NCBI GenBank assembly: GCA_964370855.1
Contig: CAYJMF010000092.1
Coordinates: 1-19,118 of the forward strand
Direction: 5' to 3'
Length of the DNA: 19,118 nucleotides
Origin: JAKLKS01 sp964370855
Lineage (GTDB): Bacteria > Planctomycetota > JAJSAM01 > JAKLKS01
Of the stretch, positions 10,081-16,031 are shown in pieces. Every line of letters starts with the position of its first letter. Position 1 is the stretch's first letter. A program made the translations under genes and the position numbers. The notes under the pieces are model-generated. The model did not search any database, was not told where the DNA came from, and saw only the letters and a program-made list of their open reading frames with translations.

Positions 10081-10148
10081 CGGGCGTTGCGCGTCTTGCG
10101 GCGCGCGGGACCCGGAATGAGAGGCGACCCTGAACGCCGGGACGCCTC
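10081..10148 (+). repeat. Dispersed intergenic repeat, module B, copy 2, with hairpin
   Basis: This is the plus-strand counterpart of the element at 1-72. It ends in a hairpin, 10121-10130 with 10139-10148, that has one mismatch and an 8-base loop. It lies in the 417-base gap (10014-10430) between the yebC start and the kinase stop. The rest of that gap holds the G-rich run at 10051-10072 and the inverted repeat at 10176-10359. I see no gene in it. Confidence 0.7.
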
Positions 10149-10175
10149 ACAAACCGGGCCCCCAGGTGTGGAAGG

Positions 10176-10359
10176 GGATTCGAGACGTCCTCCTGCGCAC
10201 CGGGGGATTTCAGGGATCGGGGCCCCGGGGAGGGGGGGAACGGCGGGCACCGTTCGTGCCTTGAAGTCACCGGAACGCCGCTGGGGTGCCCGCCGTCCCC
10301 CACGGTCCCGGGCCCCGATCCCGGAGGTTCCCCGCTGCGCTGAAGGGCGTCTCGAATCC
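10176..10359. repeat. Large inverted repeat (module A, two facing copies)
   Basis: The left arm (10176-10251) and right arm (10285-10359) are imperfect inverted copies of about 75 bases, separated by 33 bases. Both arms start GGATTCGAGACG on their own strand, share GGGATCGGGGCCC in the middle and end GGCGGGCACC. A third copy, in the orientation of the right arm, is at 12987-13061. The 33-base spacer resembles module B loosely. The RNA or single strand could fold into a long hairpin. No open reading frame with protein-like composition is present. Confidence 0.8.
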
Positions 10360-10430
10360 ACCGCCTCACCGCCGGTCCCGGAGTTGGGGACCTCTCCTCC
10401 GTCCGAGGATCCACCGGGCTCCGACGGGGA

Positions 10431-12830
10431 TCAGTCGAGTTCCCTGACCACCCGGAACCCCACATTCAGGAACCGATCCGAAGGCGAGTTCCAGTTCCGC
10501 ACGGCACACCCCAGAAGGGCCGCCGCATTCGTGCAGGCTCCCCCCTTCACGACGCGGGAGGTCCGGCGCCTGTCGAGCCACGTCGACGTCCACTCCCACA
10601 CGTTCCCTGCGGCATCGCCCATCCCGTAGACGCTGACGGCGGTCGGAAAGGTGCCGACGGGTTCCGCCTGAGGGGACCACTCTCGGCTGTCCCTGCACCT
10701 CGCCAGGCTTGCATGCTCCAGTTCGCCCCACGGGAATCGTCGTCCGTCCACTCCTCGAGCGGCCTTCTCACGCTCTGCTTCGGTGGGGAGCCTCACCCGC
10801 CTTCGGTCCAACGCCGACCTCCACGTGCAGTATGCGTCGGCGCTGGCCGCATCGATGACGACGACCGGCACCTGCAGAAGGTACTCCTCTCCGAGGAGGC
10901 CCAGGAAGTGCTGGTGAGGGACTTCATCCCGGAATGTCGGGTGCGGGCCGTAACCGCCCTTCTCCAGGCGCTCCATTCTCATTCTCGGCAGGCGCTCCCT
11001 CGCCGCCTCCCCTCCGACCTCCTGCTCAAGGGCGGCCAGGAACTCGGCGTACTGGCCGAAAGTCACGGGGTAGCGGCCTATTGCGAAGTCGGGAAGGTCC
11101 CTCGTCTCCGATTCCTTGCCCTCCCCGAAGGCGAACGTCCCCCCCGGCACATACACGAACCCTTCTCCAATCTCGACTTCCTTCCTCAACCTCACGTGCC
11201 CCGTCCACGAGTGATTCCTGGTGACATGGACCGGGTAGCGGACGTCCCGGTACCCCCGCATCTTCAGGACGCAGAGGTAGGACCCCATGGGCAGTTCCCT
11301 CGGCCCCACTGGCGTCTTCCCGAGAGCGACCCCCTCCCCTTCCCTCAGGATTCCGTGCCAGTCCTCGTACCTGTGAAGTACGACCTCAGCGCCGGGGGGC
11401 TCCGAGGTCAGGAAGAGGGAACCCTCCCCCGAGATGACCCGCGCCAGATTCGCGTCGTCGTAGCGGACCATCATGTCGAGAGCGTAGTCCGCCTCCTCCC
11501 TGTTCCCCTGCTGCTCCGCGTCGGCGAGCCGGGCCCGCCAGAGACTTCCGAGGGCCTCACGCGCGGCTGCATTGCTCTCCTCTGCCAGGAGGGCCGCCTC
11601 GAGATAGGTCGTCGCCCGCGAGAATGCCTGCAACATGGCCCTGCGGGTTGCGCGGACTTTCTCACGCGCCTCCAGCATGGGGAGGCACTCCTCAACCCCC
11701 TGACCGGGAAGGAACGTCCCGGCCTGCTCCTTGGCGATTCGCTCAGCGGCAAGGAGCTCCTCCTTCAGCCGGTTGTAGTTGGCTGCGGCGCCGAGCGTCC
11801 CCTGCAGAACCAGCTTCTCGGCGATCTCGTGGGCCCTCTCCTTCTCTGCGGTCCCGTCCAGCCACTTTCTCAACGCCATCCCCAGATCCCTTGCCGAGGC
11901 GGGGCGCCCTGCGGGGTCGACCGTCAAGCAGCGCTCGCAGAGGATGGCGAGATCCTCCGGCACCGGCCGCCTGGTGTTCCGCGTCCGAACGGAGGGGAAC
12001 TCGCCCCTACGGACACGGGCCAGGAGGCCCACGCCCTCGAAGGCCATGTGGAGGGTGAGCATCTCGTAGAGGATGCACCCCAGGGACCAGACGTCACTTC
12101 GCCGGTCCATCGACGTCACCCGCCCCATCGCCTGCTCCGGACTCATGTAGGGCACCGTCCCCTTGATGGAGCCGTCAACGGTCATGAGGCCGGCGTCGGT
12201 GCCCTCGGTCCCCACCTGCTCCTCCGGGTCCACCTTCTCCCCGCGGACCCTGGCGATACCCCAGTCCATCACGTGCACCTCGCCGAAGTCCCCCAGCATG
12301 ATGTTCTCGGGCTTGAGGTCACGGTGGAGCACACCCTTCTCGTGGGCGAAGTGCAGGGCCTCGCAGATCCGCTCCAGGACCGTGGTGAGGCGATGGAGGG
12401 TGAACTCCTGTCGGTACTCCTTCCTCCCCACGAGGAGGTTGTGGAGGACGTCCCGCAGAGTCTGTCCGCGGACCAGCTTCATCGTGAAGTAGGGACTGCC
12501 ATCAGGAGTGAGCCCAAGGTCGTGGACGGGGGGGATGCCCGGATGCTCCAGCTGGCTCGTCGCCTGCGCCTCCGCCACGAACTTCACCCGGTGCTCATTG
12601 AGCACGGCCATGCTCCGCTTCATCACCTTCATCGCGATCTCACGGCGAAGGTCCCGGTCCTTCACGAGGAGTACCTCCCCCATTCCACCGGCGCCGATGG
12701 TGGCGGAGACCTCGTACTTTTCCCTGGGCTGCCGCGTGCCTTCCGGGTCCGAGACCTGCGAGACCTGGGTTGCGGTCCCACCCTCGATGGAGGTGATGAC
12801 GCTGTCCCGCCCGAATGCGATGTCGGCCAT
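10431..12830 (-). CDS. Ser/Thr protein kinase with PEGA and C-terminal formylglycine-generating-enzyme-like (SUMF1) domain
   Basis: This is a 799-residue multidomain protein. An N-terminal Hanks-type kinase has glycine loop GAGGMG (46-51), Lys68, a candidate helix-C Glu87, HRDLKPEN (169-176), DWG instead of DFG (189-191), MSPEQ (229-233) and DVWSLG (246-251), so it should be active. A charged helical linker (about 325-465) has no membrane-spanning stretch. A PEGA domain (about 470-550, SLFLTSEPPGAEV) follows. The FGE/SUMF1 fold (about 557-799) has FVYVPGGTF, LPTEAE, AGNVWEWT and GFRVV. The cysteines near its end (766, 775) do not line up convincingly with the catalytic pair of true formylglycine-generating enzymes, so this is more likely a ligand-binding C-type-lectin-like domain. 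The ATG has GGAGG 7 bases upstream. Base composition is less GC-rich than the neighbours: one 60-base line has 37 G/C versus 44 in ppdK. The targets of the kinase are unknown. Confidence 0.93.
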   Translation of the reverse strand: MADIAFGRDSVITSIEGGTATQVSQVSDPEGTRQPREKYEVSATIGAGGMGEVLLVKDRDLRREIAMKVMKRSMAVLNEHRVKFVAEAQATSQLEHPGIPPVHDLGLTPDGSPYFTMKLVRGQTLRDVLHNLLVGRKEYRQEFTLHRLTTVLERICEALHFAHEKGVLHRDLKPENIMLGDFGEVHVMDWGIARVRGEKVDPEEQVGTEGTDAGLMTVDGSIKGTVPYMSPEQAMGRVTSMDRRSDVWSLGCILYEMLTLHMAFEGVGLLARVRRGEFPSVRTRNTRRPVPEDLAILCERCLTVDPAGRPASARDLGMALRKWLDGTAEKERAHEIAEKLVLQGTLGAAANYNRLKEELLAAERIAKEQAGTFLPGQGVEECLPMLEAREKVRATRRAMLQAFSRATTYLEAALLAEESNAAAREALGSLWRARLADAEQQGNREEADYALDMMVRYDDANLARVISGEGSLFLTSEPPGAEVVLHRYEDWHGILREGEGVALGKTPVGPRELPMGSYLCVLKMRGYRDVRYPVHVTRNHSWTGHVRLRKEVEIGEGFVYVPGGTFAFGEGKESETRDLPDFAIGRYPVTFGQYAEFLAALEQEVGGEAARERLPRMRMERLEKGGYGPHPTFRDEVPHQHFLGLLGEEYLLQVPVVVIDAASADAYCTWRSALDRRRVRLPTEAEREKAARGVDGRRFPWGELEHASLARCRDSREWSPQAEPVGTFPTAVSVYGMGDAAGNVWEWTSTWLDRRRTSRVVKGGACTNAAALLGCAVRNWNSPSDRFLNVGFRVVRELD

Positions 12831-12862
12831 GCCACTCCCTCCATGCGTTCCCGAGACTCCCG

Positions 12863-12891
12863 ATGGTAGCCGCCGGGCGCGGGTGGGTCAC
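12863..12891 (-). promoter_or_regulatory. Promoter of the kinase gene
   Basis: On the minus strand GTGACC (12886-12891) and TACCAT (12863-12868) have a 17-base spacer. This gives a transcript start near 12856 and a leader of about 25 bases that contains the GGAGGGAG ribosome site. The -35 box keeps the TGAC core only. Confidence 0.55.
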
Positions 12892-12950
12892 GCGAGAGTC
12901 GGATGCCCCCGTCTGAGGGCTCCTCACTGGATCGTGTGGGTCGGTCCCGG

Positions 12951-13061
12951 TCGTTGCGCGCCTCCAGAGCGCGGGTCCCGGAAGAGGGTGCCTGCCATCT
13001 CCCCCTCCCCCGGGCCCCGATCCCGGTGATTTCCCGGTGCGCATGAGGACGTCTCGAATCC
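12951..13061 (+). repeat. Dispersed intergenic repeat, modules B and A, copy 3
   Basis: Positions 12951-12981 match module B (CGTTGCGCG...GCGCGGGTCCCGG) without its hairpin. Positions 12987-13061 match module A in the same orientation as 10285-10359: GGTGCCTGCC, then GGGCCCCGATCCCGG, then GACGTCTCGAATCC. Together with the copies at 10081-10359 it brackets the kinase gene. It occupies part of the 425-base divergent gap 12831-13255. The rest of the gap holds the kinase promoter, two further hairpins and a C-rich stretch before rimK. Confidence 0.75.
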
Positions 13062-13096
13062 CCCTCCTCTCCAACGATCCCGGAAGGAGGAGGGGG
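13060..13096. repeat. Short hairpin following the module A repeat
   Basis: Positions 13060-13069 and 13087-13096 form a perfect 10-bp stem of C/T against G/A with a 17-base loop. It directly abuts module A on one side and shares its last bases with the outer stem of the larger hairpin at 13092-13200. No T-tract follows on either strand, so it is not an obvious terminator. Confidence 0.6.
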
Positions 13097-13200
13097 AACA
13101 CGGTACCCGACCCGATTCATCGGAGTCGGGTTCACGACTTCCGGCCGGGCGGAAGCCCATCGCCCAACCCCGATGAATCGGGTCGGGTACCGTATCCCCC
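13092..13200. repeat. Long hairpin with a 24-bp perfect stem and branched tip
   Basis: Positions 13100-13123 and 13170-13193 are perfect reverse complements, and pairing extends outward to about 13092 and 13200 with one offset base. The 46-base tip holds two small stems, 13124-13128 with 13135-13139 (AGTCG/CGACT) and 13138-13143 with 13150-13155 (CTTCCG/CGGAAG). The small stems share two bases, so they compete. The structure sits between the divergent kinase and rimK genes, ending 56 bases before the rimK ATG. It resembles neither a classical terminator nor an insertion-sequence end I recognise. Confidence 0.85.
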
Positions 13201-13255
13201 ACGCTCAAGATTCTGCTCCCCCCCCCTCCTCCTCCCGGAGAATGATCCCCTTCCC

Positions 13256-14170
13256 ATGAAGCTCCTCATCCTCTCCCGCAGTCCCACCATCTACTCGACG
13301 CGGCGCCTCCTCGAGGCCTGCGACGAGGAGGGACTCGACGTCGTCGTGGCCGATCCCCTCGACCTCGCGCTGCTCCTGCCGTCGGCGGGCCGGCCCTCCA
13401 TCCACAGCGCCGCCCACTCGGTGCAGAACGTGGACCTCGTCATCCCCCGCATCGGCACCACCATCACGGAGTACGGGCTCGCGGTGCTCCACCACTTCGA
13501 GCTGATGGGCGTCCCCGTACTCAATCCCTCCGCCGCGGTCTACCGGGCGAGGGACAAGCTCCGGAGCCTCCAGGTCCTCGTCGAGCACGGGGTGCCGGTC
13601 CCCCCCACCCTGATGGCGCGGAGCCCCGACAGCATCGAGTGGTGCATCGAACAGCTCGGGGGGCCGCCGGTGGTCCTCAAGCTCCTCCAGGGGACCCAGG
13701 GGGTGGGCGTGATGCTGGCCGAGTCCGTCACGGCGGCGGAGGCGATCCTCGACGCCATGTGGGGGCTCAACCAGAACATCCTCGTGCAGAAGTTCATCGC
13801 CGAGAGCAGGGGGAAGGACCTCCGCTGCCTCGTGGTCGGCGACCGCGTCGTGGCGGCCATGCGGCGGGTGGCGCGGGCCGGCTCCTTCCGCTCCAACATC
13901 CACCGGGGCGGCCGGGGCGAATCCGTCCATCCCCTCCCGAAGGAGCTCGAGAGGGTCGCCGTGGCGGCGAGCCGGGCCATGGGGCTCAACGTCTCCGGCG
14001 TGGACCTCCTCGAGGGGAAGGACGGCCCCCTCGTGACGGAGGTGAACGTCTCCCCGGGCCTCGAGGGCATCGAGGCGGCCACGGGCAAGGACCTCGCCGG
14101 GGCCATCATCCGCTTCGCGAAGAAGTTCGCCGCGCGGCCCCGCCCCCGGGCGGCGAAGGGGGGGAAGTGA
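13256..14170 (+). CDS. rimK: RimK-type ATP-grasp ligase (ribosomal protein S6 glutamate ligase)
   Basis: This is a 304-residue ATP-grasp enzyme. In Escherichia coli RimK adds glutamates to the C-terminus of ribosomal protein S6. It is collinear with E. coli RimK over its length: MKLLILSRSPTIYSTRRL at the start, VIPRIGTTIT (62-71), ARDKLRSLQ (98-106), KLLQGTQGVGVMLAE (142-156), FRSNIHRGG (211-219), Asp250 and the metal-binding EVNVSPGLEG (262-271). The ATG at 13256 has no close SD; the nearest GGAG is 15 bases upstream, which is unusual here. The frame is open upstream through the hairpin, but those residues are not RimK-like. The stop overlaps the rimJ start (GTGA). S6 itself is not in the window, so the substrate is assumed from the family. 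Related LysX-type ligases act on other carriers. Confidence 0.92.
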   Translation: MKLLILSRSPTIYSTRRLLEACDEEGLDVVVADPLDLALLLPSAGRPSIHSAAHSVQNVDLVIPRIGTTITEYGLAVLHHFELMGVPVLNPSAAVYRARDKLRSLQVLVEHGVPVPPTLMARSPDSIEWCIEQLGGPPVVLKLLQGTQGVGVMLAESVTAAEAILDAMWGLNQNILVQKFIAESRGKDLRCLVVGDRVVAAMRRVARAGSFRSNIHRGGRGESVHPLPKELERVAVAASRAMGLNVSGVDLLEGKDGPLVTEVNVSPGLEGIEAATGKDLAGAIIRFAKKFAARPRPRAAKGGK

Positions 14171-14847
14171 GATCGCCGGACCCCGTCCGCCTCGAGACGG
14201 GGCGGCTCGTGGTCCGGCTGCCCCGTCACGAGGAGGCCGCCGCGGTCGCCCGCTACTGGCGGGAGAACGAGGCCTTCCACGCCGCGTCGAGCCCCCTGCA
14301 ACCCGAGGAGTTCTACGGCGAACCATTCTGGGATCGGCGCATCCCCGTCCTGCGCGCGGAGCACCGCCGGGGGGAATCCCTGCGGCTGTTCCTCTACGAC
14401 CCGCGCGAAGCGCGGGTCCTCGGCCACGCCTCCCTCTCCCGCATCACCCGCGGCGTCTTCCACGCCGCCAACCTCGGGTACTCCCTTGCGAGGAAGGCCG
14501 AGGGCCGCGGCCTCATGACGGAGGCCCTCGGCGCGCTCCTCGCCCACGCCTTCGGCCCCATGGGGCTCCACCGCATCGAGGCGAACCACCTGCCCTCGAA
14601 CCGCCGCAGCGCCGCCGTCCTCCGCCGCCTCGGGTTCCGCCGCGAGGGGCTGGCGCGGGAGTACCTGCTCATCGCCGGCCGCTGGCAGGACCACGTCCTC
14701 AACTCCCTCACCAACGGGGAGTGGGCACCGCCTCCCCCTAGTCGAGGTCCCAGGCCTGCCACGAGGAGGGGCCGGAGCGCTCCTCGCCCTTCTCCCAGCG
14801 GGCCTTCCCGTCCACCAGGGGAGTCGAGACCGTCGCGCACTTCGTGA
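14167..14847 (+). CDS. rimJ: RimJ-type GNAT N-acetyltransferase, with C-terminal extension
   Basis: This is a 226-residue GNAT acetyltransferase. E. coli RimJ acetylates the N-terminal alanine of ribosomal protein S5 using acetyl-CoA. It resembles RimJ from end to end: VRLETGRLVVRL (7-18), RGVFHAANLGYSL (95-107), the acetyl-CoA loop KAEGRGLMTEAL (110-121), HRIEANHLPSNRRSAAVLRRLGF (135-157) and YLLIAGRWQDHVLNSLTNGEW (166-186). RimJ normally ends about here. The remaining 40 residues are a Pro/Arg/Ser-rich tail that overlaps the 3' end of the convergent hydrolase gene by 110 bases. The GTG start overlaps the rimK TGA, so the two genes form a coupled pair. The neighbour rimK strengthens the ribosomal-protein assignment, but S5 as target is inferred from the family. 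Confidence 0.87.
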   Translation: MRSPDPVRLETGRLVVRLPRHEEAAAVARYWRENEAFHAASSPLQPEEFYGEPFWDRRIPVLRAEHRRGESLRLFLYDPREARVLGHASLSRITRGVFHAANLGYSLARKAEGRGLMTEALGALLAHAFGPMGLHRIEANHLPSNRRSAAVLRRLGFRREGLAREYLLIAGRWQDHVLNSLTNGEWAPPPPSRGPRPATRRGRSAPRPSPSGPSRPPGESRPSRTS

Positions 14848-16027
14848 AGGGCTCCACGCCGAGGATCCCGGGCGAGAGCCACACCTGCCAGAAGGTCGTC
14901 TTCCCCTCCGTCACGAAGGCCCCCGCGTCGAGGAGGACCACCGTCTCCCCCTTCCTCCAGCCGGAGCCGCCCCATGTCTCCACCACCGCCTGGAGCGCCG
15001 GCACCTTCCCCTTCCTCGGCACCACGGTGATGCGCCGCGAACCCGACGTCAGCCGCGAGGCCTTCGGATCGGGATCCGAGAGCACCTGGATCCCCCCCAC
15101 CGTCCCCGGCGCGAGGTAGCCGCCGAAGGTCAACCCCCCCGCCGCCTGGCCGACGCTGGAGGAGGAGCCGCCGGCGAAGATCCCGTTCCCGGTGCGCACC
15201 CCGTCCTCGTCCTTCCCCGTGAGCCGCGGCCGCTCGAGCCACCCGAGGAGGAACTGGGCCGCCTCTGCCGACGCGGGGCCGGCGGCGAGGAGGGCGCCCG
15301 GGGGGAGGCTCTCCTTCGACGGGATCTCCCGCACCTCGGAGCGGGGGTGTTTCGCCATGGCCCGCGCGAGGGGGGCCGAGGGCCCCTTCGCGTCCGCCGA
15401 TCCGACGACGAACCCGAGGGGCCGCCCGTCCCAGCGCACCACCGCCGCGGCGCCGGGGACGCCGCAGCCCGAGGGATCCGGCGCCACGCCGTAGACGGCC
15501 CGCACCCGCTCGTCCTTCTCGGCGAGGCAGAGGGCCACGGCCATCCCCGCCCCGGCCCCGACGACGCCGAGCTTCTTCCCGTCGGCGAGGAGGTCCCCTC
15601 GAAGGTGCTTCACCCCCGCCTCGGCGTCGAGGAGGCAGCCCTTCCAGAGTTCCGGGTCCTTCGCCTCGGCCCTCGGACCGAGGTCCGCCTCCCCCTGGGT
15701 CCGGCTCCCGCCGTGGCCGCGGAGGTCGATGGCGAGGAGGGAGAGGCCCTTGCGCGCGAGGAGGCGGCCCGTCTCCTTCCAGCAGGAGCGGTCCCCGCCC
15801 TCGGCATGGAGCGCCAGCACCGCCCCCTTCCCCTCCCCGCCGCCGAAGGGCTCGTAGAGGGTCCCGGCGAGGTGGACGCCGTCGGAGGCTTCGAGGGAGA
15901 CGTCCTTCGGCTCGGGGGGCTCCCCGTATCCCTCCGCCGCCGCGGAGGAGGGACCGGCGAGGGCGCAGGAAAGGGCGGCGGCGAGGAGGAGACGGAAGAG
16001 GTGGAGGGGAAGGGCGCGGGTCCTCAC
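14738..16027 (-). CDS. Exported alpha/beta-hydrolase-fold protein with a degenerate active site
   Basis: This is a 429-residue protein with an N-terminal signal peptide (about 1-30, hydrophobic FRLLLAAALSCALAG). Residues about 42-265 form an alpha/beta-hydrolase fold, seen in GVHLAGTLYEP, AVLALHAEGGDRSCW and LSLLAIDLRGHGGS. The nucleophile elbow, normally GxSxG, reads GAGAG at 157-161, with Gly at the Ser position. The usual late His is also not evident (EIPSKESLPPG), so hydrolysis by the standard triad is unlikely. Residues about 270-429 form a separate C-terminal region with a GGSSSSVG linker, ending in a Trp-rich tail. The GTG start is 4 bases after the stop of the upstream gene, without a good SD, so coupled translation is likely. 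Its 3' end overlaps rimJ. A structural or binding role is possible; none is shown. Confidence 0.82.
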   Translation of the reverse strand: MRTRALPLHLFRLLLAAALSCALAGPSSAAAEGYGEPPEPKDVSLEASDGVHLAGTLYEPFGGGEGKGAVLALHAEGGDRSCWKETGRLLARKGLSLLAIDLRGHGGSRTQGEADLGPRAEAKDPELWKGCLLDAEAGVKHLRGDLLADGKKLGVVGAGAGMAVALCLAEKDERVRAVYGVAPDPSGCGVPGAAAVVRWDGRPLGFVVGSADAKGPSAPLARAMAKHPRSEVREIPSKESLPPGALLAAGPASAEAAQFLLGWLERPRLTGKDEDGVRTGNGIFAGGSSSSVGQAAGGLTFGGYLAPGTVGGIQVLSDPDPKASRLTSGSRRITVVPRKGKVPALQAVVETWGGSGWRKGETVVLLDAGAFVTEGKTTFWQVWLSPGILGVEPFTKCATVSTPLVDGKARWEKGEERSGPSSWQAWDLD

Positions 16028-16031
16028 CGCT

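Noticed and set aside
10014..10361. Extension of YebC through the intergenic region
   Set aside because: The residues come from repeats, and ATG 10013 has a perfect ribosome site and begins the conserved MAGHS motif.
10341..10365. T-arm-like CTCGAATCC suggesting a tRNA fragment
   Set aside because: There is no matching acceptor, D or anticodon arm, and the motif is part of the repeated module A.
10500..10570. Variable region of a diversity-generating retroelement at the C-terminus of the kinase fusion
   Set aside because: The fold and the RN-x-N-x-P...GFRVV end are of the kind used as such targets, but the varying codons include TGG, CTG and TCG, which do not fit adenine mutagenesis of AAC codons. 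No reverse transcriptase or template repeat is in the window.
10431..12830. Active formylglycine-generating enzyme for sulfatases
   Set aside because: No sulfatase gene is nearby and the C-terminal cysteines are not spaced like the catalytic pair, so only the fold is claimed.
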